Assembly: GCA_033063855.1 (NCBI GenBank)
Contig: CP093831.1
Span: 24,304,001 to 24,368,000 of the forward strand
Source: Smittia aterrima
Taxonomy: Eukaryota; Arthropoda; Insecta; Diptera; Chironomidae
Reading direction: 5' to 3'
Length of the DNA stretch: 64,000 nucleotides
Shown here: positions 20,501-32,433 of the stretch, piece by piece
How the letters are laid out: every line of letters begins with the position of its first letter
Position numbering within the stretch: position 1 is the first letter of the stretch
Translations under genes and position numbers: made by a program
The notes under the pieces: model-generated
What the model saw: the letters and a program-made list of their open reading frames with translations, nothing else
Told to the model about the DNA's origin: nothing
The model's database searches: none

Positions 20501-23370
20501 TTTTGAGAAAATCTCGGACTTGACAGAAATAAAAACTTTTCTTGATAAGAACTCGTTTCGAAAAATTCGCAAGCACGAACGTCAATGGCGCCGCAATCAA
20601 AATACTTTCGAATCAACAGTCAAAACTGTACTTTTTGTTCAGAATGCTTAAAACATCAAACGAAGGGTAGAATGGAAAAGTTAAATTTTCCCGAAGCAAA
20701 GAGATTTCCGAGGGAAAACTTTGAGAGAGCATCATTCGCATAAACGTGCAACCCCAAGTGTAATCGACGCACATCGCAGAGAATGTACAGGACAGAAATA
20801 GACTTTAGGGAACTTGCATTTATCTACATCGACTACGGTGAAATAAATTTCAACCCCAACCCTCGATGGTGTAGTTGAGAGTGAGAGGTACACGCCGCAC
20901 TAACACAAAGGACGAGCCTAATCTCATTCATATTTAATTTTCTGCAATTTCATTTCTCTCCTTTCAATTGCAAGCTAGAAGTCTACGAAGAGAAATTATT
21001 CAAGTCAACAATGCGCTGCTGAAAGAAATAATTCATCAAACTGACACTTACACAAGCCAAGCGTTGGAAAATATTGAAAAGAAGATGATCGCTCTGCTGT
21101 GTTGCGAAGCATCACCGGAAAGAAGGGAAAATACGAAACGAAGCGGGGACGAAGAAGAAGAAAACTTTTCGAGTTTTAATATTTCTCCCCAAAAAAAATC
21201 TAAGCATCGTGTGTGACGACGGAGAAGCTAAAACGTATTCAAAATGGAAGTTTACCACTCTCGAGACATACGCACTTTTCTCGTGGAGAAGAAATTCTTA
21301 GCAGACACGAAATACATGTTGAAATTGATGCCGGGAGAGTTGTAAGCGCGCACAAGGAAGGATGTGTTGGTGAAACACCATTTCAGAGCGAAACGACACG
21401 GAAAAGCGAGAATACGAAGCATAAAACATATATTTGTATGATGATAATGCTCGATTGTTGTTGTAGTGCAGATGTTATAATTTTTTTTCTTCTTCTATTT
21501 CTTTGCCTTATCCGTTCGGTTCCTTGCGAGATGCTTTTCTTTGAGCTGAGCGAGTTTGAGTTAGAAGAAATGTTGGAACGTGATCTTGAGTGATCGTTGT
21601 TTTCTTTGGAGCTTTGAATGTTCAATTAATAAAAAAAAATTAAGGAATTTTGTTATTGACAAATTCTGACCTTTCAATAAAATTTATGTTTCACAAAAAA
21701 AAAATTGCGCATTAATCACAAAAGTTCCTCTCGCCATCATTTCCCCCCAAAACCAAAGCAATCGTGGGTGAAGAACATGATGCAGAAGACGTCTCAACAT
21801 TATCCCGTAGAAAAGAAATACGCGAGAAAATCAACAGACATCTCGTTGTGTTTGTGTTGGTAACGAAAGGAAAGAATGAACGAAGATAAACCGAATAACA
21901 CAGACACGACGATTCGATCCTGCCGCAACACAAAATTCATGAATCGAGGAAAGCATGAAAGGAAATTTACGTCGAGGAAAAACTTTTTCGATTGAAGTCT
22001 TCACTGTTGCCGAGTAACTCGCACACTTAGAGCCGTGGAAATGCTTCGGCGGATGATAAGGAAAGGGAAAACTCCAACGCTCGACTTGAAGGCGAAATTT
22101 TTGCGTGGAACCAAAGAACAAAATGCTCCTGACGATCGACACGAATCGCTTGGATCAGCTTTCGTGATGTTAAGTTGTTCTCAGAAAGAAAACAACAACA
22201 AATCGGCACACGCGAAATAAGATGGCGATATCTTCTGTGTAAAAAGTCTTTTGCTCTTACCTGTAGCGTAACAAATCTAGTTCAGGTATTTGAAAGGATA
22301 TTTGCTAGAAATGGAAAACAAATTTCTATCCCAAAGTTCTTTGTCGTCCTTAATTCAATTACAGAGAAAGCTGAGAGGAAGTGCAATAACTTAATTAGCG
22401 GGAAAAGCTCGAAATTAGAATTTCCTTTTAGGCGAGATCTTACAAATCAACTTTTATCCGTGAACACGATCCGCAAAATTAACATTTTTACACTTCACTG
22501 GTGTTGGTGCGAGCTTAAATCGCGAGAAAATTTGACATTTTTTTCGTGTTTGCGAGAAGAAGAAGAAGCGAAATTTTCCTAAACTGTTCACTCACCTCAA
22601 GCGCCACGGTCAGATCCTTTACTCTAGAAGAAAATCATTCATTTCCCTTTGTTGATTGTGATGATGTCGGAGAGAAAGCAAATCTTTCGCCACCCAAACA
22701 CTTTCAGGGACGAGAATATTTCAACTTATTCAAGAAAAATTTAACACAAGTTCACTCAATCAAAATGTCAATAAATGAAGCGCTTTCACGCCAAATCAAT
22801 CAAAAAAACTAATTGTTCGGAAACGAAATTGAGATTAAATCAAACGATGAACTTAAAAAAGAAAAACTGAGGCGAAAACTCGCAGTTTCTGAGTAGATTT
22901 TAGTTTTTTTTCTTGAACTTAAAAAATATTTATTCCTCGTTCTGCTGAAACTCTCACATTGAAAGTTGGAACACGACTAAAGAGATTCCGTGAAAAGGCA
23001 AAAAAACATTCATTTCAGACTCACCAACACGAACATGATCGTGTAAAGACACGAAACATTTGAGAGAGTAACTCCCTCGAAGTAAATTTTCTTGGAAACT
23101 TTCGTTGCTGATTTTAACATTTTTCGAAGAATTTTTTGATCTTTTTCTTTTATGAAATTAAAGTCTTGATGCTGTAGATGATTGTGAGATTGATTAAACG
23201 TTGAGAATGAGAGATCTTCATGCAGAAATTCGCAGTCAAAATATTCCAAGAGACTCTCTTTAAAAAGCTTTTTTCGCTTACTCTCTTCTTGTCTTTCATT
23301 TCATTTGCAAACTCGTGCGAAGACAGAAAATTGTTTTTCTTAACATTTTCTAACATTTAAACTTTGCATA
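17558..23370. other. 5.8 kb intergenic/5' UTR region, no coding gene seen
   Basis: Separates the divergent starts of the 1547-residue gene and mRpL49. The acceptor at 17542-17543 shows that at least one 5' UTR exon of the large gene lies somewhere here. All open frames are short, with no recognisable protein domains and heavy Lys/Arg/Ser bias typical of chance frames. No tRNA-like, rRNA-like or tandem-repeat structure was seen. Confidence 0.55.
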
Positions 23371-23971
23371 ATGGCGTTTAGAAACATCCTGAGACTGTCC
23401 AACACAGTTCTTCAACAGAATTACTTGAATGTGAGTTGAAACATTATTTTTAATATCGAAATATTTGTTGATTTTATTTCCTTTCGGCTTTTAGAGAACA
23501 ATTTCGATTATTCCATCTCGATCGTCGAGTTATCGTACATCAGAAGTGTTTCAAGGATACGAGAATCATCCTGATGTTGAGATTGTGCAGAATCCTCCAG
23601 AATGGAAATACGTTGAACACTTGCTTGGTAAAACTACGATCCCAACTCCAACAGTGAAAGCTGAATATCCATCAGGATGGTGTCCTCCGGATCCAGCTCG
23701 TTACAAAGATCTTCCTTATTACGTTGCACGTACAAGGAACTACCAGTATCCAGTCTTCCTTGAAATTACTTACCGAGGACAACGTCGCTGCACTGTCCTT
23801 AAGAATGTCGAGGGTGACATTTGGAAGCTGGAAGCTGAGTTACATGAACTGATTGAGAAGCGCGTTGGAAAGAAAATCTACTCACAGATCAATGAAATGA
23901 ATCGTAAAATTGTTTTCAAAGGCGACTACGTAACTCTGGTTACTAAGTTCTTTAGAGAGAAAGGATTGTAG
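23371..23971 (+). CDS. mRpL49: Mitochondrial large-subunit ribosomal protein mL49 (178 aa)
   Basis: Component of the 39S subunit of the mitochondrial ribosome. Exons 23371-23430 and 23495-23971 join in phase across a 64-nt intron (GTGAGT...TTTTAG). The first exon encodes a basic, Ser-containing presequence (MAFRNILRLSNT...). The body carries family features: NPPEWKYVEHLL, the Pro-rich PTPTVKAEYPSGWCPPDP, LPYYVARTRNYQYPVFLEI and the C-terminal VTLVTKFFREKGL. Length fits the family. Without the first exon the open frame would begin at a GTG, so the spliced ATG start is preferred. An AATAAA lies at 23989-23994. The gene is convergent with the BRMS1-like gene, with stop codons about 100 nt apart. 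Confidence 0.93.
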
Positions 23972-24073
23972 GCTGAGGAAGTAAAAAGAATAAAATAGTT
24001 TCACTTATAAAGATTTTTATTAGAACTTATTAAATTTTGTTATTCATTAATTGCATGAAATTTCAGCTGAAAA

Positions 24074-24896
24074 TTAGATGTGGGCGGAAGCGATTACATT
24101 CGCGCGAGGTGGCTGTGGTTGGTTCGTTCGATTTCCTTTCAGAGCTTTTCTGATCAAAGTCCAATCCTCCATAATTTCCTCCTCCCTGAGCATATAAACA
24201 ATGTAAGGACCTGTGACTGTGACGGGCTTCTTCCGTCCAGGCCCTCGAACTTTGCTCGATCGTACATTTGATCCCCAATCCGACATCATGATATCTACAT
24301 TGTGACTGTCCTCTTCCAGTCGTCTCATCTTCTCATTGACTTCCTCCTGCATTTTGTCGATTGTGATTTGCTTTTCGCTTTCGTAGTTTTGTTTGGCGGC
24401 TTGCTCTTCAGATTCAAACTTGTGTTTAATGTTTTCCAAGCGGAATTTTTTTAGAATCTCAGCAACCTCTTTTCGCGCGTTCATGCGATCAGCGAGAGCT
24501 TGAAGTGGTTGTGCATACTCCTTTGACATTCCGTTCTCTATCTCATTTAGCTGATGGTCGACTTGTCTGAAATGAGTCAAAGAATTTGTTAGTTTAATTA
24601 AAAGGAAGAGTTTGTGGATCTTACTTGATTCTCTCCTTATAAAGGTCTTCGCGTAATATTAAAAATTGCTTTTCTAGATCGGCTGGAATTAAATAAATCA
24701 TTTGAATCGAATTATCAGAAGCTAATTAAGTAATTAACTCACTTAGTATTTCACTGTAATCTGAGATTTTCCGTCCAATCCTTAATTCGTTTTCTGTCAT
24801 TTCCGAGGACTCGGACGAATCACTCATTTCTGAATCTGACTCGCTGGTGTTAACCTCAGGACCGGAGTCCTCGCTTTCAGCTTCATTGTTTGGCAT
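24074..24896 (-). CDS. BRMS1/Sds3-like subunit of the Sin3 histone deacetylase complex (234 aa)
   Basis: Transcriptional co-repressor subunit predicted to act in the nucleus within a Sin3-HDAC complex. Exons in transcript order are 24896-24743, 24682-24625 and 24566-24074, all in phase. The N terminus is acidic and Ser-rich (SESDSEMSDSSESSEMTE). It is followed by the Sds3-family coiled coil (SDYSEILTDLEKQFLILREDLYKERIKQVDHQL) and a long charged helix. The C-terminal motif GPYIVYMLREEEIMEDWTLIRKAL is the BRMS1 hallmark. Slightly shorter than vertebrate BRMS1L, as expected for insect members. A TTTATT at 24016-24021 gives AATAAA on the minus strand. Confidence 0.9.
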
Positions 24897-26547
24897 TTTT
24901 ACCATATTCGATGTTGAATTTGACTTAAACAGCTTGAGGCTCGCGGTATCCCAGAAAACTCAAAAATTATTTTTCAATTTTTATGTTTACGATTTTGACA
25001 AGTTGAGAATGATAAATCGGGGAAACTTTAATTCGACAGCGTTCGGACAAAATGTAATCCGATCAAAGGAGTTTCCAAGAAGTTTACTTTTTAATTTAAT
25101 GTTTTGACTTTGCAGATATTTTTTTAAATCAATTCTCGACAAAGTTATCAGAGAAAATATTTAATTATCGGAGCAAATAAATTAAAACAAAAAATAATTT
25201 TACTGAAATGTTTAATCCGAATTTGTTTAGTTGAATTGACTTGTACGCTCTCTTCACTAACACAACTTCAATCACTCACACACACACAGTTTTAAAGCAT
25301 TTGAGAGTGACAATCGCTCTCTTTTTCCGGAGGAACTCGTGAAAGCTTTCCCAAGAATTTTTCAACAAATATTTTATCAATTAATTCGAATTTTCCTCGA
25401 ATATTTTCTAAACCTCAACATTTCTTTCAGTTAATTGACTCATAAACTACAAGAATCAGTCATTACATTTGAAATGTCAAAAGAGAATAATCTTGAATTC
25501 TTGCCAAGAAGAAAAATCTGCGAATGATCCTAAGAATTTCTTTTGATTTGCTGAAGGTTGATCATGAAAATTTTGCAACAAAGTAACTGAAAATCAATGA
25601 TTACGCAATCAATTTCGAATGCAGGATAAGAAATACGTCAGCGATCGATTGATATTTCTGAAATTCACCAAATGCTTTGAAGCTTTTTACCAAAACACTT
25701 AAAATACAAAAATAAAATTTTCAATAATCTCAATTTATTTCATGTTTTCATTAAGCTGCTGTTAAACATTTCTCGCTAATCAAAGACTTCAAAGGTTCAT
25801 TCGAATTTTAAACTTCTTTTATTTCCTCGATCATAATGTTTCATGCATGAAATTTCTCGTCAAAGATGTCCGAATGCATTTGACATTCCCGTCGAAAGCT
25901 CTCGATTTTGAGGCGACTGTACTTTTTTATTTGTTACGTGTTTAAATATAACGCACACTACGAAATCCTAAATAAAAATGCTTCAATAATATTATAGGAA
26001 ATTATATGAAATTAATGACGACTTTTATTTTCGCATTTCTACTCTTTTCTTTATTTTTGGCAAACGCCGAATTTAAATGTCCAAAGTATGAAAGTGTAAA
26101 TCTCTCTGCACTTTGATGACGTTTTCGTTGTTTTCATTTTCAAAGTTTCTTCGCAGAGGCCGACGAACATTTTACAGTTTTAAATGGTAAGAGGGAAAAA
26201 TAATTTCATCGCTTCTTGACGCGGCTGTACTTTTTTTTTCGCTTTATGTAGGCTCATTCGACTTCGGCTTTGATGAATTTTTATTTTTTTTTACATGGCG
26301 TGGATGCACGGAAAAAAATATTTTTCAGTGAAATTTTACTCGGATGCGCATTTTAAGCCTCAGCCTCGCTTTGTTTTCATCTGCGGGGAATTTATGTCGC
26401 AATTAAATGGAACGTAATACCTTGAAAATTGCCTTTGTCTGTTTTCTCTTCTACTTTTAAGTAAAACACGACGACGATGAATGACTCAAAGTTTCGCTTC
26501 TCTAATTTTAAATTTTCTCACGATTTTCAATTGAAAGAAAAAAAAAT
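24897..26547. other. Intergenic, no gene seen
   Basis: Contains the promoter of the BRMS1-like gene and the 3' flank of the TPH-domain gene. There is a short CA run near 25277-25290. Nothing else is recognised. Confidence 0.6.
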
Positions 26548-28104
26548 TCAATCAATATTTAAAAACTTTGTCGATCGATAAGCATTCGCCATAAGCTTCT
26601 CGCCTTGTTCGTATTTGATCCGTCGCTTTGATTTTCCCTTCTCGTTCTCGACGATTTGTGGTTCGAGGGGACCGATGGGGACGTTCGAAATCTCATGCGG
26701 TCGAGTCTTCTTCTTGATGTCGATGAAATGGCGGTTCTTGTATGACTTGATGACTTGGAAAACTGGCTTGAGGGGACGATTTTTGCTTTGCGCGTCGTCG
26801 AGAAGGTCTTTCGCGAAGTCAAAGAACTTTTGATCGCTCGGGTCGTCTTCAATCTTTTTATTAAACGCTCGAATGTCGTCATCGCGTTCCTTCTTATTTT
26901 GCAAGCGAATTTCTTTCGCTTGCTTTTTCAAGAAAGAAATGTTCTCGTTCGTTCGCTTTTCCTTTACTTCCCTCTTCATTTTTGAGTACTCACTCGATAC
27001 GACGTCATTCATGATTCGATTCTTGAAATATTCTTTATCTTCTTCCTTCTTCAGAGCAATTTTCTCAGCTGCCGTTAGAAGACTTTGATTGTAATCTTGC
27101 ATTCGATCGCTTTTAAGAAAAATCCTCTTGGCCTTGTGCTTCTCATCGAGGCCATCAAGGATCTTCTCCTTTTCCAATCGAGCATCTTCAATCATTTTCT
27201 GTTCGACTCGAAGTTTATCTTTATCGTCAGCATTTCGAATCAAAGCCATGTCTGCGAGCTTCTCGCTGAGCTTGATGCGCTCGACACGAGTTTGATTTTC
27301 TTGATTCTTTATCAACATTTTGATGTTATTTTTGCCTTCATTGTGAACTTTTGCCAACACATCGATAACTTCATTTTCTCTCTTTACGTGTTCTCTTTTC
27401 TGCTTTGCCATTAAAACAGTTTCAACTTCATGCTTTCTCATGTATTCATTTAGTTCTTCTTTCAATTTTCTATCTCGAACTTTCTGATCTTCAATGTTTC
27501 TTTCATGTTGCGCAATTATCTTTTGCTCTTCAGCGATTCTCGAGGCTTTTTCCGCAACCCTTTGGTTTTTTCGGTCGGTAATTTGGTCGAGGAGATCTCT
27601 CTTATGCTCGCAAGCGATGCGAAACGCATTCGTACGATGCTCGAAGCCGTCTTGAAGCCACGAAATGCTTTGAGCCATGTCGAGCTTGTTTCGTTGTAAA
27701 GTTTTTGCTTTCTCTTCTTTTCTCTGCACGGCTTGAAACTCTAATTGTAATTTTCTGCTGTGCAAGTTTTCACTCAAAATCGCGGCGCTTTTCAACTCGA
27801 TTGGGCATTCCTTAAACTTTTGAGAGCTCACGAATTTCTCAGCCTCTGCAATCATCTCCTTTCGCTTTGCTGAGTCAGCATTTTTTATCGACTCGTATCG
27901 CATAATTTCAGGATTCGAGGATTTCCTTGTTTTCTTTGGTTCTTCCTTCTTGTTGTTCTCAGGCCATTTTGCTTTCAAAGCCGCCGAACCTTCTTGCAAA
28001 TATTGTAGAACTCTCTCGTCTTGCTCCGCTTGCTCGTTGTTAGGAATCCACTTTAAGATCTCATCCCACTGACTTTGAGATAGAATCAAGCTATCTTTAG
28101 TCAT
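26548..28104 (-). CDS. TPH-domain ciliary coiled-coil protein, CFAP210/CCDC173-like (518 aa)
   Basis: Single-exon gene for a highly charged, almost wholly helical protein. Long Lys/Glu/Arg heptads run from about residue 95 to 420, as in the trichohyalin-plectin-homology (TPH) family of doublet-microtubule inner proteins. The N terminus has a short ordered block (LILSQSQWDEILKWIP) and the C terminus a basic, Pro-containing tail (PIGPLEPQIVENEKGKSKRR). Layout and length fit CFAP210, with CFAP45-type proteins the main alternative. In insects such genes are expected in sperm and ciliated sensory neurons. ATG 28104 is the first in frame. Confidence 0.6.
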   Translation of the reverse strand: MTKDSLILSQSQWDEILKWIPNNEQAEQDERVLQYLQEGSAALKAKWPENNKKEEPKKTRKSSNPEIMRYESIKNADSAKRKEMIAEAEKFVSSQKFKECPIELKSAAILSENLHSRKLQLEFQAVQRKEEKAKTLQRNKLDMAQSISWLQDGFEHRTNAFRIACEHKRDLLDQITDRKNQRVAEKASRIAEEQKIIAQHERNIEDQKVRDRKLKEELNEYMRKHEVETVLMAKQKREHVKRENEVIDVLAKVHNEGKNNIKMLIKNQENQTRVERIKLSEKLADMALIRNADDKDKLRVEQKMIEDARLEKEKILDGLDEKHKAKRIFLKSDRMQDYNQSLLTAAEKIALKKEEDKEYFKNRIMNDVVSSEYSKMKREVKEKRTNENISFLKKQAKEIRLQNKKERDDDIRAFNKKIEDDPSDQKFFDFAKDLLDDAQSKNRPLKPVFQVIKSYKNRHFIDIKKKTRPHEISNVPIGPLEPQIVENEKGKSKRRIKYEQGEKLMANAYRSTKFLNID

Positions 28105-29077
28105 TTTCTTTGACTCTTCTTGATTTCAAGTTTAAAAATAAATTTTAAGTCAACAAAAATTATTTTGTTCGTTGTCATAGAGAAAAGCGTTAACGACGAA
28201 CGTTCCAAGCTTGAAACAATCTTCATCAATCAGGATTTGAATTCTTTGAAAGAAATCGAATTAAAACGTCATCACTCTTGTGAGTTAATGAGAAAGCTTT
28301 AAAGTAAATTTCCTGCCTCTCTGTCGACTCATTTTGTGGTGAAAGAGAAAGAAAAAGTTTTTTTTTTCGCAAACTGATGAAACATTCCCTCAAGGACTCG
28401 AGCCTTTGCAAAATATTACAAGCAAATCCGACAAGAGCCTTGAGCTGTTTTGTTATTAAAACAAGTTGCGGTTCTTAAACTTTTAAAATGTCTTTTAATG
28501 CCAAATAACTTTTTTTTGATGGCTCAAGAGCTTAAGAGAGACAAAAAGTAATTTCAAATGTACACGAAAGCGTTTCATCTTTTGATGTGATCTCAAGAGG
28601 AAATTTTAGAGAAGTCTCTTTGAGAAATAGTTTTCAAACTCAAAGAATAAAACTTCTCCTTTTAATCATTTTCGTTTAAATCTCAAAAGTTATCTCATTT
28701 TCAAACTGCAATTAAAATTGAATCGTCGCTGATAAAACAGCGAATTATGGTCGACTCGTAATTAACGCTTATCACGACTTCTCAACAAGCACAAGGTTTG
28801 TGTAGCTTTTGTAAGTTGGAGCTTATCTCAATTTCTTCTGAATATCTTTGATAATTTGAAGAACCTGATTAGAAATCAATTCAACTTGAGATGATCTGCC
28901 TCAATGTTTTCAAAGTTTGAGTTAACACAATCTCAAAATTACACAAACAGCGATAAGCGAAATAAATTTCCTTTACTCGAGTTATCTATAAAGTTCCAGT
29001 ATCACGAAAACTTCGCTCATTTGCTTGAGTGCAGTGACAAAGAGCTGAGTTGAATAATTTCTTTATTTTACGTTGCT
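28105..29077. promoter_or_regulatory. Upstream region of FMO gene 1 with GATA-type sites and a TATA/initiator pair
   Basis: No gene is seen between the divergent starts. Close to the FMO there are CTTATC at 28768 and 28822, GATAAG at 28952 and TTATC at 28982. A TATAAAG at 28987-28993 lies about 32 nt before the A of TCATTT (29017-29022), the normal core-promoter spacing, which predicts transcription starting near 29019. GATA sites are typical of insect gut and fat-body genes; their use here is inference. Confidence 0.5.
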
Positions 29078-30331
29078 ATGAGGCTCTGTGTGATTGGAGC
29101 AGGTGCGGCTGGTCTTTGCGCTGCGAGAAATGGAATCAAATTCGGTTGTGAAGTTACCGTTTTCGAGCAAACTGATCAAATCGGTGGAACGTGGGTGTAC
29201 ACAGATGAGGTGGGAAAGGACAAAAACGGATTGAATATCCACACGAGCATGTATCAAGGTCTGCACACGAATCTTCCAAAGGAAATCATGGGCTTTCCCG
29301 ATTTCCCCATTCCGCCTCAAGAGAAATCTTACATCTCGTCATCAGACTTCTTGGAATTTCTTCATCTTTATGCGAAAGAATTTGACGTTGAAAAGCTTGT
29401 GAAGTTTGAACATCAAGTCGTGAATGTACAGCCGTCGAACGATGACTCATGGAAAGTAATCGTGAGGGACTTGCCAAACGACAAATACGAAAGTTTCTCT
29501 TTTGATGCAGTGTTGGTGTGCAATGGTCACTACAACACTCCATTGCTCCCTGTCTTGAAAGGCTCGGACGTCTTTAAAGGCAAACAAATTCACGCTCACG
29601 ATTATCGAACAGCGAAATCATTTTTAGGAGAGAAAGTTCTTGTCATCGGCGCTGGTCCGAGTGGAGTCGACTTAGCGAATGAGATTTCAAAATACGCTGA
29701 GCGAGTGACGTTGTCTCATCATTTGAAGGAACCGATAAAAACGAAATTCCTTCCGAATGTTGATCAGAAAACTGATGTAGCTCATCTAACAAACGATGGA
29801 GCGGTTTTTAAAGATGAAACCTTTCAAGAATATTCGATTGTCTTTTATTGCACTGGATACTTGTACACGTTTCCTTTCTTATCTTCTGAATGTGAAGTTA
29901 AATGCGAAGACAATTATGTGCGACCACTATTCAAACATTGCGTTAATATCAATCGACCTTCACTCGGCTTTATCGGACTTCCATTCTACGTTTGTGCAAC
30001 ACAAATGTTTGACTTGCAGTCGAGATTCTTTTTAACTTTTATGACAAAACGGAAGTCGCTGCCAACGAAACAGGAAATGCTTGATGATGAGAGAAGTGAA
30101 ATGGAGAGCAGATGGAGGAAGGGACTGAGAAAACATCAAGCTCACATGATGGGAGAAGATCAATTCAAATATTACGAAGAGTTAGCGACAGTCGCTGAAA
30201 TCGAGCGAATCAAACCAGTCATGGCTAAGCTTCACAACTTTAGTAGTCTTCGTTTCCTCGATGATTTAATTAACTTCCGAAAAGAAGTTTTTCGAATTTT
30301 GGACGACGAAACATTTATAAAAATTCGTTGA
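29078..30331 (+). CDS. Flavin-containing monooxygenase 1 (417 aa), insect N-oxygenase-like
   Basis: FAD- and NADPH-dependent enzyme that oxygenates soft nucleophiles (N or S) in xenobiotics or metabolites. Single exon. FAD-binding motif GAGAAGL near residue 7, followed by FEQTDQIGGTWVY. FMO fingerprint FKGKQIHAHDY (FxGxxxHxxxY) is near residue 166. NADPH motif VIGAGPSGVDLANE is near 190 and the CTGY motif (CTGYLYTFPFL) near 259. Length is usual for insect FMOs, which lack the vertebrate C-terminal membrane anchor. Most similar in layout to senecionine N-oxygenase-type FMOs. A paralogue (36563-37831) faces it across about 6 kb. Confidence 0.92.
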   Translation: MRLCVIGAGAAGLCAARNGIKFGCEVTVFEQTDQIGGTWVYTDEVGKDKNGLNIHTSMYQGLHTNLPKEIMGFPDFPIPPQEKSYISSSDFLEFLHLYAKEFDVEKLVKFEHQVVNVQPSNDDSWKVIVRDLPNDKYESFSFDAVLVCNGHYNTPLLPVLKGSDVFKGKQIHAHDYRTAKSFLGEKVLVIGAGPSGVDLANEISKYAERVTLSHHLKEPIKTKFLPNVDQKTDVAHLTNDGAVFKDETFQEYSIVFYCTGYLYTFPFLSSECEVKCEDNYVRPLFKHCVNINRPSLGFIGLPFYVCATQMFDLQSRFFLTFMTKRKSLPTKQEMLDDERSEMESRWRKGLRKHQAHMMGEDQFKYYEELATVAEIERIKPVMAKLHNFSSLRFLDDLINFRKEVFRILDDETFIKIR

Positions 30332-32433
30332 GCTAATAAAATTAATTTTAAAGTCTTTTCTCGCTTTTGGCCTCATTCGCTTTAAGTTCAACAATAAATT
30401 CCATCGACGTATGATTTCATGACAATGCTGATTATCATTGAATTGTAATGATCTCGATTTATATTTAGAACTTGAGTTACATTTCCTAACGAAGTCGATA
30501 GACAGATAATCAAGGAACTCATTGATTCGCATGAACTTTCTAGAGCTCTCGCCATGGAAACTGAATCAAAATACAATAAACAATGAATCATACACTCGAA
30601 GATGTTTATGAAGTCGCAGGCAAAGTTTACTTCTCGAGAGAAGTGTCAATTCAATTTAAGTAGCACGAACTTTCTAAGAGATTTCTGAAACTGATTTCTT
30701 CTCTTTGCCTTCTGCCTCGAGGGATTTATTGAATTCGTATTACGGGAAATCCCTCGAAGCTTGAATTCCTTGTAAGGCCAATCGAGAAGAGATTTACGAA
30801 ATACTTCTTGATGCCTTAAGAGCATTAAGATCTCGTTTACTATTGATTTTCGTTTCCTCGAAAATCGAGAACAAAAAGAAGAAAGCAACGACTTAATGTA
30901 ATCACCTCGTGCTCTGTCAATCAACGAGACAAAAGCTAAAACTGATAGGAAAGCTCATCGACATCAATTTCGAGCTTAGAAGTTCCAAGTGGAACTAATT
31001 TCGACGTCGTCTGAATGTTTTCCCATTAAACTTCGAGAGGAGCTTTCTCTTACAGTCTGTTTAACTTTTTCATTCCTTTTAATCAAATTTGCAAGTTTTT
31101 CGAGTAAAAGTTTTTGCTTCCTTGTTTACACAATCGAATCAGATCAAGTAAATGTTTGTTCCCTTTATCGCAAACAATGTTTTCCATTGTAGTCGACAAC
31201 TGTTTGGTGCCACGAATAGTTTTCAATCTTTTGAATGATTCAAACGAAGTTTTTTTGTTCAATTCTCGGAAATCGAATTCAAAGCCAGAAAAGTTTAAGT
31301 AGCAATTTGAAGAAGAATCGAGTAAATTGAGATGAATGGAAGTTGAAATATTTCTAAAGATGAAAATAAATCATTGAGAGATTTTCCCTTTTACGTCGAA
31401 CCCCAATTCGCTAGTAAAGAGCTTAATAGAGAATACCTTTCGTGTAAGACGATTCGAGACTTCCGTAAGGGACAAAATTTGTCACTCGACTTCAGTTTAC
31501 TTCGTTGCGTAAAAGGTTTCGAGTAAATCATAAATATTTCTGAAGTTTTTGAAGCGAGAATTAATTGAAAATACTTTTTTCTATTCAACTAAAGGCTAAC
31601 AAAGAAAAGTCAAACAGAACGAAAATATTTGCGCGTTCGATGTCGAAAAATGTTTTGAAAAGAAAAAATTCGTTGTCGCGGCTGCGCTCAATATAAATTT
31701 TCCTCCCCGACACCCCAAGCAGAGTGGAAAATCGTATAAAGTCAGAGACATCTCTGAGCTTCCTGGGAAACATTTAAAATGCTTCAAAACACTTTTCGAA
31801 ATTTCCTCAGAGCTCTCACAATCCTTCAATATTAAAGACTTGAAAATAATTTACAATTTTCAAAAGCTCAAAACATCGAGACACTTTTATTTGAGTTCCC
31901 TTTGACCTGAAGTCTCATCCAACATCAACCAGAACGACATAAAACAAAATCAATAATCCCTTTGATTAAAAAAGTTCATTTTCCATTTCGATTGACATTT
32001 TTTGCGACGACAATCTCGTCACGAGATATGAACTTCAAAGGTTTTTCACGGTCTCTGCAAATCAAACATTTAGTTAGGGCAGATGTAGTTAAAGGGAGGC
32101 AATTAATCCCAACGCCGGTTGATTAATGCTGAAACAATGTTTGAGTAAGGGTCGGAGGTAATTATTTTCTCATTTCCATTCATTCGACCGATAACAGCAA
32201 GAGTGAGTATCAGTAACCGGTGCAGTCGACGATTACAAAGTAATCTTGATAAGTTTCATCAACAAACGAAACGCCACTCATCGTTATCTTGCTTTTGATT
32301 AACATTTTGCCTATGAAGAGTAACAGGTGTAGTTTCTAAGCGAAACGACCAGGTCAAAGCTTTTTCAACTTTTGAAAAACATTTGGGCAATCTGTTCCTC
32401 TTGGACCGATAACTGAAAACTTTCTCTTCAATC
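30332..32433. other. Intergenic, no gene seen
   Basis: AT-rich, with only short open frames lacking recognisable domains. Confidence 0.6.

Noticed and set aside
21213..21593. 126-residue open frame in the long upstream region
   Set aside because: Unstructured mix with no domain, signal peptide, splice support or codon pattern like the real genes.
25277..25290. CA-repeat microsatellite
   Set aside because: Very short and ordinary; not worth separate listing.
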